64,000 nucleotides of DNA, taken from the NCBI RefSeq assembly GCF_947172395.1, contig NC_069088.1, positions 1,629,501-1,693,500 on the forward strand, read 5' to 3'. The DNA is from Bicyclus anynana (lineage: Eukaryota > Arthropoda > Insecta > Lepidoptera > Nymphalidae). The notes below the pieces were generated by a model. The model was not told the DNA's origin, did no database searches, and saw nothing but the letters and a program-made list of their open reading frames with translations. The translations under genes were made by a program, and so were the position numbers. This document shows, in pieces, positions 43,701-58,700 of this stretch (positions are counted from its first letter, which is position 1; every line of letters begins with the position of its first letter).

Positions 43701-46700
43701 TGAGATCTATGGTTGATAACGATGACATGACTAGGTCCCCATTGTAGGTAGCGCTCGTGGACGACCTGCCGGACACGGTGATGACGATATTCCAGCAAGC
43801 GATCGACTCTGCCAACACCGGCATCGTCAACTGGGTCATGCGGCAACGCGGCATGCGCTGCGTGTCGCTGCTCACGCTACCCTATCGAGTACCAGTCGAT
43901 ATTATGTACGCCACTGTCACCAAGTAAGTCGTCTTTATCGATTTTTTTATATATTCTGTACAAGTTAGCCCTTGAATACAATTTCACCTGGATGGTGATG
44001 CAATCTAAGATGAAAGCGGGCTAACTTGTTAGGAGTAGGATGAAATATACAAACCTTTTTATTTCTACACGACATCGTAGCGGAACGCTAAATTTCTTGG
44101 CGGTACGTCTTGGTATGGTAAAGGCTAGGGTGGTAGAGGGGCGACACATGGGGCAGATGGCCACGTACACTCCGGTAGCCTGATTGCGCGTATGCTGACA
44201 AGCGAGGGCGAGTGGCAGAAATATGCATAAATGATTTGGAAAATAATGATAAGAAGGGAAGAAAAGGAAAAAGAGGAGAAAAAGAAAAGGGAAATACACT
44301 AGAGGCAGTTAGCACGATGTAATGCTATGCAGTTCCGTGCTAACTCTGACGATAAAAAAAGGCTAGTGTAGTAACCAGCAATGGCCGAAGCCAGCCTCCC
44401 ACCAGCCAAACGTGCACCAATTACGAAATCCTCAACTAGCCCAGCTGGGAATCGACTTCCCAGGACCTCCGTCTTTTAAATTCACTGTACCACGAAGGTC
44501 GTCAAATTACCCTTAGTGCTATTACAAACGTCAGTAAGTCCTACACTAAGAAAAACGAGCTACTTACGTAAGGAGCTTCCAAGTTACTACTTAGAACAGG
44601 TGTTCGTAACATACATAAATTATAGATGCTGTAGTATATTGAGCCGTTCAAAAACAACACCATGGAGTGGAGCTTGTATAACATAACGTAGTAACGTCTA
44701 TAAGCGTATTGGTTTTTACTTTTTAGTACCTACAGTGTTTGGTGTTTGGTTTGCTACATATTTTGAGTATTTTTTTTTTCACTATAAGAATTTCCAATAA
44801 AACCTAAGATAGAATATTTTTTTTTTAAATTTTCCAATAAACCAAAGGTTAGTAGGTAGGACTAATTTATAGTGATTGTTTATTTGGAACTTTTATTACT
44901 ATTCACTCAGTACACGGTACGTAGGTAAATGTGGTAAAATAGACTTCATGTTGGTGACTGAAGTGATTGTAAAATATGAATAACAATAAGTAACATTATT
45001 GAATATAAAATTTATTGATTGTAAGACTATTAACGTGGCAAATAGTAGTGAACTAGGCTAGGATATCAATCTTATGATTTACGGAATAACACTTATGCAA
45101 TTACAATTACACTCAGGCTAAATTAAAAGTATATGGAAGTCATTTTGTTAATCTGGGTAGTTATTAAGTAGCAGCGGCAAAGAGTCCATACAGACCGATT
45201 CCCGCCGGGTTACCTTTTAAAAATCTTACATAGTTACATATTTATTACTAGCGGACGCCCGCGACTTCGTCCGCGTGAAAATCAATGTAAACTTTCAAGC
45301 CCTATTTCACCACTTTAGGAGTTCAATTTTAAAAATTTTCGAATTACATTTATTTCGTACTTTGTTATGATTTATGAACAAAATTTTGAAGCTGTAACTC
45401 TAAAAATTAAGGACTTTCCATACAAACTTTCAACCCCTATTTCACCTCTTTCTCATTTTATTTTGGCAATAAAAAGTATTCTATGACCTTCTCCGTATTA
45501 TGGTCTTAAACCGCGCCAAGTTTCATTTTAATTCATTCAGTAGTTTCAGCGTGATGCCCGAATAACAAAAAAATACGGACGGACAGACAGACAGACAAAA
45601 AATCGAAAAATATATTTTTAGCTTCAGTATCGATTATAATAATGCCCCCCGACAAAAATTTTCAAAATATCTTCAATGTACAGAATGTACAGAATTCGTA
45701 TCACAAATATAGATTCTAGATGGCGCTGGCGTACTTTATGCCACGCTAACGTTTGTTGTTACGAATGGTATAAGTAAAATCTCAAATTGCGAATAAATGT
45801 ATAGAATTCGTCCAGTTTTATTATAAGTATAGACATAGATTAGATTTTTTACAAAAACTATAAAAACCTCTCCGACTGCAATACAATAATGCTTTTAGGA
45901 TGCTGTTGGGCTGGCGGCGGAACTGCAACGCGAGTGGCATATTTATGGAAGTGTGCAGAGATGGGTTTCGCTCCATTTTGCGTAAAAAACCAGCATCACT
46001 CCTACAGCGCCTTCGCGGCTGTGACAACAGCATTCTAACGGCTATTTCGGAGAGGATAGCCTGCCCAATAGTTAAACATTTGGAAGGAGTGCCTTTATGG
46101 CGACTATAAATTAATGAGGCCAAAACCTAGAGATTGATTTAATTCGGTATCATATTCAATTTTGTCGGATCCAACATAATTGAATTCGCGTTTTCAATTT
46201 TTTTTTCAGTTTACTAAATAAATTGTGTTATTTTTTTTTTTGAAATATGAATTTTCAATACATATTATTTAAACATCGCAATAACGTTAAACTTTACATG
46301 TGAATTCCCTGTTATAGAGTTTAGCTGTGACGAAATTACAGTAAAGTATTTTATATTAAAACAATGACAATAATTTACCGGTGACAGGAAATTAAAAAAA
46401 TCGCTGGTTCCTCTAGGTTAAAGAATTATTATAATGAGTTTTTGACATCATTAAAAATTGTTTTCGCCTGAAAAAGTTTACTATAAAATAATTATGACTT
46501 TTGATCGAGAATTAATATAACCTCTACTAGATACAACACCCTCATAGGGTTCCATTGTAATTTGTATACAATCAATAATTTATGATATATATTTTTATAT
46601 AATGGAAATGTAATTTAAATGAATACGTCACTTTATCTGGATTGAAATCCCTATCTATTAGACCACTATATGCAGCGTCCCCTCAGTATATACTAGTAGA

Positions 46701-49700
46701 TATATAAATACTTAGTCGTTGATATAAAGGTATGTTGAATGTTACCAACATTAAATAAATATGTATAAAGTAAAAATTGTTACTAGCTCAACTAACACTA
46801 TTAGTATAATTATTTAATAAGAGTTAATTTATTTAAATATTGTTATTGTTATTTATTTATATAACCTCACACATTCATAAGTTGATTATTATGTAATATT
46901 ATAATCGTCATTGATTTAAAAAAGTATTATACCATTATTATAAGAAGATTATTTTTTTATTTTGCTGTACTATCCATCTCTCAAAGAAATCCTATTAAGT
47001 ACTTAGAATACGTATATATCCGGTATTAATAAATAGTAATAATAAGAATAAGCCAAATTCATAAAAGTAGACGAATATTCATTATTAACAGTATATTCTT
47101 TTTAATAGGTACTTACATTGAAAAGTTAATTTATTTTATGCGTGTAATAGTATTCGAGAGTTTATGATAAGTTATTTAATGGTACCTACTACGTTTCCAG
47201 AATTAAGTAGGTAAAGATTTCCGTGTCAGGTTATCATGAAAATTTTACAGTAGGTAAGCATCATTAGCGTGATAATTAGGTGTTATCGATAATAGCATTT
47301 GACACCGTTGAAGGGTAACTGTTCACCTTTTTGTCCAATATAAAGACAAAATGAATAAAAAATATATTAGTGAAATGAGATTTTTGCATCAAAAAAACTA
47401 AAGGACATTGATGATCGTTCAAGTTTTTTGCATATTCGTATAGTCAACGATTTAATATTGTACTTCTTTAATCTGATGTAGATATAGTGCAATTCTCAAT
47501 TTTGTTATGCTACTCGTATATTATGTACCTAGGTTTGCCCTTGGCTACATTCGTATAAAATATATTAGAATCAATCATAAATATATGTCATATAATTCTA
47601 TATATTTGCTTAATAATATATTACCTTGATCTCATGATCTTTTAGTGACGATGCAGGCTGAAGGAGTTTTCGACCCTGTAATTTTCATTATTATTTACAA
47701 GTTAACCCTTGACGACAATCTCACCTGATGGCATGCGATCATCCTATAGTTAACTTTAGACTTAAAATTGGCACGATCATGTTGGAACGCAAAATCGCTT
47801 GGTGGTATGCCGATGAAAACATCTAGACACGTTGAAACTCTACCACCAGACTAAATCTGGTTCAATTTAGTAAATAGACTTAACATTCCAAAATGAGCCT
47901 GGCATTTTCAAGTGCGTCAGAGAAATATTTACAAGAACATTTAGGAACAAATATTGTGTTAGATATACCAGTTAGTGCAACCGCACTTGGATAGTCCAGT
48001 AGGCAATTGTTTACTCCAGTTGTGATAATTAATGAAATGCTAATAAATATTGATACGTTCGACATGATGCTAACACACGTATTAATTTATTGTCTGCTAT
48101 TAATAGTTGTTTTCTGAACCCGTATCAGGGTATCCCAGTCTTTTAATGCATATCATTCATATTTGTTTATGTGCCTGTTCTTATTTTCGATCTTTTCGCG
48201 ACTGTTGCAAATAAACGCGACAGAAGTGCATTAATAAATCATACTTAAAGGCACATTACATAATAATCATTACGAAAGATTATAAGTAATTCAAAATATA
48301 GATAAGATACTCACACTGGGAAGTTTTTCGACATTGGACACTTTAGAAGTAAGGTATGCGTCACTGTTTTTTCATGAAAGAAGTCCCGCGACTAAATTCT
48401 GAACTAAAATTGACATCGGCTTACACAAATGACAATAAGACCGCCATTACCAAATGACAATGAGCGCCATTCTTTCATGAAAAGGACAAAGTGGTATGCG
48501 CGGTGGATATACAAGACGGAAGTCTTGGGTTCGATCCCCGGCTGGGCAGATTGAGATTTTCTTAATTTGTCCAGGTCTGGCTGGTGGGAGGCTTCGGTCA
48601 TGGCTAGTTACCACCCTACCGGCTAAGACCGTAAGTACCGCCAAGCGATTTAGCGTTCCGGTACGATGCCGTGTAGAAACCGAAAGGGGTGTGGATTTTC
48701 ATCCTCCTCCTAACAAGTTAGCCCGCTTCCATCTTAGACTGCATCATCACTTACCATCAGGTGAGATTGTAGTCAAGGGCTAACTTGTAAAGAATAAAAA
48801 AAAAACAATACAAATGTGGACAATAATTGTCGTTTGTAATGCAAACTATTTCGCCAACTAACGGTTGCGGGTTGGCGAAATGGTTTGTTAGTTGCATCAA
48901 AATAATAACACGTAGAACTAGAACGATGTTTCCAAATATGCTGTTATGTCAGCTATTGTTCAATCTAACCACGTTACATGAACATACCTTACCTAATTCT
49001 TTTTTAATGTGTTGTTTACAAATTTTTATTATGGTTGATGGTTACTCTCTGCCAGTGTACTTATGTTCAAAATAAAACGGCTTTAGGGTTTGTGTATAGA
49101 TTGTAAGATAAGGATCTAAATCTACGAATAGCACAGAATATACAGGAAGAAATTTTTTCAAGTACGGATATTTTTATATTTTGTACATAAACAAAATTTA
49201 ATGAACACGTATTTTTTCTTTTTTTTTTTAACTCAACAATAACAAAGTTATCGTTAGCTAAAGTTTAAACATTTAAACAGAATTTGAGGGTCACCCTATC
49301 GCTGTACTAAGTAATAGCACAGTAATAGGCAACTACAAAATCAGCTGGTAGGTACTAGGTTAGCGAGCGCCCGCGCCGAGGGCCGTTGACCTTTCTACGT
49401 TTATTTTTGTACCTATTATTTTTTATAATAATTAAAGGTCGTCACTTTTGAGTTGAGTATCGATTTTCCCTTCATACTTTATTGGGCTTAGGACCATCAA
49501 TAATGCGTAGTAATAATAAAAATTATAAACTTTCGATTGGAATAATGAAATACAAATGATGATTATTATTACGCAAACTTTTGCATTAAAGGATGATTCG
49601 ACTTAAATGCGCAAGCGACGGCAGATTGTCTGTCACTGGTCGCCCATCGGCAATTCGGCAGGCGTCCTCAGGGATTTTTCGATCCCCTCACCCCTGCCAC

Positions 49701-52700
49701 CCCCGTCGGCCGAAGCCGAAGCGATATGACTACTGCCGGTATTTCTTTGTCGGCGTCTTACAAAGTGCCGCCAGCAGTTGCGCAGTTTGTTTGGGAATGT
49801 GTCCATTATTTTGTTATTTCTGAGACATAAATTGAAAAAAAAAAATTACATAAAATGTATCGAACTGTTTGTAGATTTATGTTCTATTAATGATACAGAA
49901 CCACGAAAAAAAATGTCCGCACTAAAGTCCGAATCACCCTGTATATGTACACTAATAGGTAAACGCGAGATGCAGGTAATCAATTTTAAATTATAGCAGT
50001 TTCAGCATCGCCTAAGGAGTTAAGATTAGGGCACGGGAGTTAAGTATTTTTTTTCATCTTGAAGATAATCTGTTCATTTGAAGCAGATAATAAATGCCGC
50101 AGCAAGAAGATTATTTTTCAGGTCAGTACTGAGTGCCTAGAGAACACTACATAAAGTATGTATTGACAAAGGTACAAGGAATCAGGAGCTCTGCTTTTCT
50201 ACGCACAGACAGGATTACTTAATAACCTAAGCTGTACATTATAAATTGCAACACATATTTCTATAAATGAGCAGCTGCTAAGTTTCTGGCTTATTTTTCT
50301 CGGTAAAATCTGCTTTCCAAATCGGTGGAGGAATTGATTCACACTCATCGACTTTTCAAAAGTGCTTGTAGAAGTAGCCAACTTTCAATTGGATCGATAT
50401 GTCAAGCTGGTGGATGTGATGTTCTATGCTAAAATATTTAACAAATCAATGAGCAAATTAATAAATTAATAAGATATATTGAATCGATATTTATCATGAA
50501 CATCCGATACTTTCAAAAGGATATTAAATATGGTAAACCATATATAACATATTGATGTTGTTCTAATTTTATTACTCTTGACATTGATAATGGCGCAGAG
50601 TGCGAAGGGGTCGCAACAGGTCCCTGTTTGATTGATTAACGTGTAATGTACACACAAGAGATTTGTTTGCTTATTGGAATAAGCAAATCGCTCATTATCT
50701 TGCTTTGAATTATGATAGTGTTATTTATATAACAGCAGTTTTCGTTGCTTTGATTTGACTAGCAGCCATGTCTATGATGAAGCATTTCATAGAGAGAGTT
50801 GTTTTCTATGACTAAGTAGATTGTTAATCTCAAAGCCATTCATTTCTTTCAATAGAATATAATATACGCCTACTGAAATTCGTGAAATGTTGAAAGTAAC
50901 AATATTAGGTTCAGATTAGAACACTATCATAAATGATTTTATACTTTTCTGTAAATCACTGCACGCTTTTCTAATTTAAAGTTGATTATATTAAAAGAAG
51001 TAAATATTTACTTCTTTTAATATAATCAACTTTTCCTTTTGCACCTTTAAACTGTCTTTACTTTTGCACTTATATACTTTTAATTCAATCTTTTTGCTGC
51101 AAAATGTGCGAAATTCTGGATAGTATATATTTATTGGAATCATACCATCGTACTAAAAAACGCAGCGTTGGTCGATCCGCCACCAGGTGGACTGACGATA
51201 TCTAGCGAGTCGCAAGTATTCGCTGGATGGACGCTCAGACGTGGTGATGTTTGGACGTCCCTACAATTTTGTAGGGACGTCCAAGCCTATGTCCTGCAGT
51301 GGACGTCTATTGGCTGACATGATGACGATGATGATGATGATACTAATCGATAAGATTCAGATTTTTTGCAAATTTTAGTTTATCGATTGGTAATTTCTAT
51401 TTCATTTTGAATAGTCAAAAGTACTACAGGAAATATTCTACAAAAAAGCATTGACAAAGTATCCATGTCATTACTAGAAAGCGCAGTAATTAGTCGAAAA
51501 CTGTGGCTTAATAACATCAAACGAGTTGTAGAGAGTCGCTAAATGTACTTACAAAAGACCTTTACCGTGCAGTGGAAGTCCTGATAATGAGATAATGATG
51601 AAATTTTAGTAACAAATTATTAAAGTCAAGTCCAGAAATTCGCACCGCATTTCTCCAGTAGAACTGACATGTGACCAACAACATATCTATTGGAGAGAAA
51701 TAGAGAAATGTCAACCAATGAATTCTGGTTTCGTCGCTATTGGTTGATATGTCGTTGCTCGCATGCTAGGTTATTGGAGTATCATACTAATCACCATGCC
51801 ATCGCTTTTTTAGTTATGTCGGTGATAAGGTAGAGACGCACGCGGTTCAGTACACGGTGGTGGGGAGCATGCACGTTCGTAGGAAGGTGTGCATCCGTCA
51901 CAACAACGTCATGACTAGGTTAGTGTTCATACGTTTTTGTGGTGGTGGTATTTCTTGTTTGGTGATGGTTTTACTTATGTGGATGTGTTATTTCTTCTTT
52001 GGTGATGGTATTTCTTGGTTGGTGGTGGTATTTCCTGTTTGGTGGTGGAATTAGGTGAATGATTGCGATGATGATGCTACGTGCGAAGACCATTTTTCCA
52101 TCTACTACACTTGTACTAAAATCCAAGAGTTTCAAGATGCTCTAAACCACTTATTTGGTTTGCTAAAAAGAAGTATTACCATATTCTTAAAAGGAACATT
52201 TCCAGTCGCCAGCTCAGTTAAACTTGTACAATATCCAGTTAAAGTTGTAAGCAATATCCAGTAAAGCAGATACTTGAAGTATCTGCCAAAGGAACAAAGA
52301 ATTTGGCGCTATTTGGAATTACTATACGAGTACAATCAAGTTGCATAATGGTTGACGGATTTGTTAACCAACATGCAATCCAGTTATTTTTAATTTGTGT
52401 TTCATTTTCATGGTCGTTTTTAAACGTTTCAGGTGCGTTTCAAAAACTTGATGATGGTGTTTATGATGTTATATATACGTTTTATTTTAGTCGCAATTTT
52501 TTAGGATATTTTGTTTTTTAACAAGACTTCCAAATGGTTTTTCGCATTTGATTATTTAGCGATTTCGCAATATCAGCTTTGCTTGTGGTAAATTCATAAA
52601 GTAGATTTTAGTGTTATAGGATTTTTTATTTAATTTCCTTGATTGACAATTATAATTTTTTGTACATTGTATTGGCTTTGGAAATATTTAATTTTACTGG

Positions 52701-55700
52701 TAATACTAAATAATCGTTATTTGTAACCATTAAACTATTTGTAACTTATCACATCTCAGGACACGGGTATGACATTGCGTATCGTAGTGAACCGCAATCA
52801 AATCCTGCGAATGTGATACCGTATCCTTTTTCTGACGTAATTTGCTAACATTTATCTGCAATTGACGTATTACTACTTCCTGTCATTTGTCCAGATATCT
52901 AAATGTTCATATTTTGCTTTTTTTCTGTTATTTTTTTTATAAGTACCTACTAAGAATTTTATTTTTAAAGTTCTTGTTCATTCCACATCTTAACCATCAC
53001 GTAAATTGAGTCAATGGTGGTTGTTTTCAGACGTATTGTCTTCAATCATTGCGATAGTGTAAGTTGTTTACAAGTGATTGGGGTTGCGTAATTACTATAA
53101 ATTCACATATACATCAGGTAAATTATTATTTCTGGTTTATGTACTTACATCAAGATACGTACAAAGTTGATAGGCAAATTAGAATCAATTACCTACTTGA
53201 TCAAAATAATTAATCACTTAAGATATAAGTAATAGATAGGCACATTTGGTCTTAAGCTAACAATTACCGTAAATCTATACTAATATTATAAAGAGGTAAA
53301 GTTTGTAAGTTTGTAAGTTTGTCACATTTTTTAAATGGGGTAATCTTCGGAACTACTGGTCCGATTTTAAAAATTCTTTCACCAGTAGAATGTTACATTA
53401 TCGGGGAGTGCTATAGGCTATATTTTATATTGATATCATATATATTAGCCGAGTTATCACAGTTTTTGTCATACTGGTCGGACTGAAAATCCTCTTAAAC
53501 AGACTTATTCGCATGCGCTGCCTTAACTATTGTGTAAAATTGAAATTAATGTATGGAGACTTTATGTATCTTTAAAAGTTCTACAAAAAAGTCCGCGACA
53601 CCATATATCTATCTTCTATATATTATCAGATATAGTACCTTTTGTGTTTTAAAAATTATTAATTTTATATACTTAGGTTTACGTCATTATTTATACAACT
53701 AAACTTTAATCCTTATTAAAATAAATTATTTTATAATCACAAGGATATTATGGAGATAAGATTTGCCCTTTACAGTATGTTAATTACTTAAATAGTTTCG
53801 GAGATAATACAAAATTTCTAAAAGACGCAGAAATTCCGCCATATGACGCTCGGCGCTTTCATTTACGTAGTTCCCGTTCCCGTGTGAATATGGGGATCAA
53901 ACATAGCCTATGACACTCGCAACGTAGCTTTCTATTGGTAAAACAATTTTCCAAATTGGTCCAGTAGATCCAGAGATTACCTCCTACAACCACACGAACT
54001 TTACCTCTTTATATTATTAGCATAGAAGTCTCTATTTCTCTTGGTCATACCACTACTCTCGAAGGACTGGACCGATTTTGCTAAGGGTAGGAGTAAGATA
54101 GGGAAGTTACAGGGTAGGGTAGGGCACGGGTAGGGAAGCGTAAGGGTAGTGTAGGGGTAGGGTAGGTTTAGGGTCGAGTTTAGGGTACTGGTAGGGTAGG
54201 GGTAGAGGTAGGGTAGTGATAGGGTAGAGGTACGGGTAGGATAGGGAAGTGGTAGGGTAGGGGTAGGATAGGCGTGAGATAGGGGTACGGGTGGGATAGG
54301 GGTAGGATAGTGATAGGGTACGGGGAGGGTAGGGGTAGGATGGGGGTAGGGTGTAGGTAAGGTAGGGGTAGGGTAGGGGTAGGTTTGGGGTAGGGTAGGG
54401 GTAGGGTGGGGGTAGGGCTAGGGTAGGGTAGGGGTAGGGTACATGTAGGGATTGGGTAGGGTAGGTTTGGGGTAGTGGTAGGGTAGGGGTAGGGTAGGGT
54501 AGGGGTAGGGTAGGGTAGGGGTAGGGTAGGGTAGGGGTAGGGTAGGGTAGGGTTGGGGTAGTAGTAAAGTTGACATCGAAATTTACGCGGACGAAGTCGC
54601 GGGCGTCCGCTAGTTAAATTATATTCTAAATTTGCTAAGATAGACAGGTTGATGGATCAATACTGAAAAATATGAAATATAAATAATTTACCTATAAGAC
54701 TTAATGAAAATTGTCGTCTAATGCGTTTAACAGCTGCTTTTAATCGGCCGGTTATAATGTTGATGAAGAACTAAATGCCAACCTTGTGTATATACCTATC
54801 TACAGAGGAAATTCATTCAAGCAAATTAATAAAAACAATGAGTTTTACACGTAGGTACATTGTTTATATAAATTTACTGCAATTAAAACTTAATTTCCAT
54901 ATCGTCTACCTTAAACTAGACTGTTTCTAGTCCAACAAGAAAAAACTTTCTCTTCGTAGTTAGGCCAGCAAAGAAAACGGACGCTTGGTAAATCGGAAGC
55001 GAAACTTTAATACCGGTTTTATGTAAATTGCATATTACAAACAATTTACTAACGTTCAACAGAGGTTTCCAAACTGAACATTAAATTATAGCAAACTGTT
55101 ATTTATGATACCTTATTAATGGCACGCACGTACATATGACTAACGTCTTATAAATACAAATATTCACTTATTCACTGTTTACCGTGTATACTTTAATTTT
55201 TAATATTTAATACCTAATATTTAAAACCATTTCGGCGTTTGTATTTCACGCCCAATTCCAATTTAAAACACATTCATTCTCTATTACTGTTAAAGACGAA
55301 TAAGTTTTGAAAATTAATGTTCAAGGCTGATCCTAAATGTTGTCCCTAAAAGTTTAAGAGGAGTGCGGTGGTTAGCAAATCTCACTCTATTATTATCATA
55401 ATCATCATTATCATTATCATCATATTCGGCTCACTGCTGAGTTCAAGTCTCCTCTCAGAATGAGAGGGGTTAGGCCAATAGTCCACCACGCTAGCCCAAT
55501 GCGGATTGGCAGACTTCACACATACAGAGTTAAGCAAATTCTTTGGTATGCAGGTTTCCTCACGATGTTTTTCCTTCACCGTTTGAGACACGTGATAATT
55601 TCTTCACACAACTGAAAAGTTGGACGATCATGACCTGGACCTAATTCGAACCCAGATCCTCCGGAATCGGAGTCAGAGGTCATATTCACTGGGCTATCAT

Positions 55701-58700
55701 GGCTTATTATAGACCAGGGTAGGCGAACCAATGGCATGCGTGCCATGACACAATATTTTGGGCACGTCGCCGATCATAAAACATGTGTAAAGTAGGTATT
55801 TGACATAAATTATTTGTCATCTAACCTGCAGCAACAGAAGTCACACTAATTTTACAATAATTTAATTTATGCGTGTAATAAAAACATTCCAAAATGTACC
55901 TCTTTTGTTTACTTTATTTCATAAAGAGTTTTGATAGTATTTATTATTGTTATTCTCCAAATAATCAGAAAGTCAAAATTATTTGATGGCACGCCAATGA
56001 CCCCATTAAACATTTTTTAGAAAAAATGGCACGTTGATGCATAAAGGTTCGCCTACCCTGTTATAGACGAAGGGAAATTTACACTGCGTAATAAGCCATA
56101 CAAATGCTACTTTTCTTATAACAATAGTATTATAGATTATTTCGTTTTACGGTATATTCATAGAAAAACACATATCAAAATTATCGACCCTCTCACAGAA
56201 CAGGAAACGCTTAAAGATAACGCTTTTAACAACAAAGCACGCGTCTTCTCTCTGAATAAGATGATCTTACGTCATAAAACACCGTACTGGTGAAGTGCAG
56301 ATTGGTAAACTTCAAATGCTTTGTAATTTAGATAGATTACTTGCAAGCTTGCAAGTTTCCTGATGTTTTTGTTTACCGTTACATCAAATGATCTTTAATT
56401 ATAACCCTTGAGCTGTAAAAGTCATTAGTGAGCGGTGAAGCCAGACAGTTTTTAATAGGTACACGGACACCCGACAGTATGTCTCAAGATTTTAAAATGC
56501 ATATAACCCAGAAAAATTAGAGAATCGTGTCAAATATCGCTCTCGGTTTCCCTGAAAGTACTCCAAAAACTCCGACCGAAATCTTACCCACTAAGTTACC
56601 ACTGCAGCTTCTAGAAATATCTCGGATAACATATGGATTATTAATCTCCCTAGATTTGTGGCGTGCACACCGAAGATGAGCAAATCTTTGTGGAAGTTGA
56701 GCTGGAAACTCCTGCGACAGTTGCACGCGTTCGTCTATTCAGCGCACGATCGTTCTGACGCCGCGCGGATCTACTTGAAGCTTTCCAACCATCGGGAAGA
56801 ACACCATCGACTTGATAAAAGGTACGAATTCTAAATTCACTTATCGTTTTGATAATTTATTAAACTTATCCTCCTTTTTGGAATTAGACTAAAAAACAAG
56901 ATGCATCACAAATGCCAAGTGTGCTTTTACTGTAAATGTTCTTTGTTCTATATTTAACAGAGCTTGATTCAATTGAATTACTACTTTATCTAAGACCCCA
57001 TAAAACTCCGAAGAAAGGTTTCTTATCGTGCATTTACTATCGCGAATTCTATACCATTACAATATTTGCTGATAAGTTTGAAATGTGCGGAGGTTGTTTA
57101 TCATATTTATTTTACGAAAGAAATTATTACATACTGATTTTTAAATGGATTTCTTCTTTGCCTGATGAAAGAAGAATATAATAGCTTAACTTCCATTATT
57201 AGCGCTAGAGTTAAATACTAATAATAAAAAATTGTGGTATGTGAAGTTCATGTATAGTTATAATATAATGTTAACAGGACGAATTGCATCCGCTTTGGCG
57301 GGCCTCATTTGATGATAATGTGGCGTATGCTCCTCGTTATCCACAAATCTAAGCATTAAAATATTAATCTAATCGGACGACCTTCAGTTGTCAATTATTT
57401 ATCAGTTTTTATTGCAATGTTATCTCAGAAGATTGGTATAGTTAACTTTGTAATTAAATAGGTTTTTTTTGTCCATAATATTAAATCAGAACGTTTTTGA
57501 ACTCATCTCTGGTTCGAAGGTACATTGATTGAATTTTGAATAACCTGCAAAATATCGAATATTTGAATATTGGCTCCAACATGAGTTGGAGTGACTCTTA
57601 ATTTTCACGTTTCAGTTTCTACATCGATGCGGTATTTTACATATAAGCACTTTGTAATAAAAGGTGATTATGATCTAATAATAAAGATTCGATTGGAATA
57701 GGTATATTTAAATTGCCGTTAACTTTTCTAAATAGTACGTATATTGAATGCCAATTACATGAATCGTATTAAATTAATCGATGCTAGAACAATAGAAATA
57801 GATCCGATTACATATCGCCTCAACCAATCGTATCAAAGGTGCCGGAACGAAGTCCAAACGACGATCCAGCTTGGTAACAAAGTTGACATTCAAAAATAAA
57901 TCTTATCTCTATTACCTGAAAGTTTATTGGCATTCAATCTGTATCGGTTAATCCGTAGATAGTGTCAACAACTTTTGCTGTGTCCTCTTTAAAGAACGGT
58001 GGTTATTCTTTATCTGTACCCGGAATGGACTAGGTCCTAGTCATTAGGATATCTTTTACATCTTTACAGATAATTATCAGTTATTCACTTAATCGACTTA
58101 TGTTGCAGTCAAATTAGTAAAGGAAGTATTAAATTTACATAAGCAAATGGAAAAGTAATATTTACTTTTAAGCAATGACAGCCTCAATGTTTTGAAGCTT
58201 ATAGCATTTTAATATGTTATTAAAGAATTGTATTTATCATCTGATGATGATGATGTGAAGGAGGAAAAAAAGAGTCCTTGAGAAGGGCTCAAGAGGAGAG
58301 AAAATGGCCAATGAAGAGATGAGACTATGATAGAGATGAATGGAAAGAGATTACATATTGTGCCGACTTAACTTGAGTGGGATAAAGCCAAGGCGATGAT
58401 GATGATGCTCCCCAATAATAGATCAACAATTTCGATATTATATTAATGATAAAATTTAATAGAAACAACTGGGGTCCGATAACGCCCGACTCTTATCCAA
58501 CGCCCTACTTCCCAGGTCTGTTTCGTTTAACACTCATTATGTTTGGTCAACACTCATAATGTGGTATGATAAGGTTTTCATTTAAATTCACGACATAACC
58601 AAATTTATTAAAAATATTTTTTCATCAATCAGTAACTAACAAATCTATATCTACTTTTAAGTATTTTCGATATTTTTTATAGACTAGTCGTCGACATATA

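Larger units (their letters stand above)
46116..51813. other. Part of bmm intron 6 without recognised genes
   Basis: AT-rich intron sequence. Apart from the SINEs at 47690 and 48488, the palindrome at 50978 and the RTE fragment at 51160, I see no feature. Confidence 0.5.

Noticed and set aside
45899..46109. Alternative terminal exon of brummer
   Set aside because: An acceptor-like ag and phase 2 fit, but the peptide reads like a LINE ORF2 tail and it abuts a Helitron. It is listed as a transposon fragment.
48528..48540. tRNA gene
   Set aside because: The B-box sequence belongs to a SINE head; no cloverleaf can be formed and the SINE body follows. The same holds for 55646-55656.
54083..54566. 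Telomeric repeat array
   Set aside because: Units are GGGTA/GGGGTA, not the insect TTAGG repeat, and they lie inside a Helitron within a gene intron.
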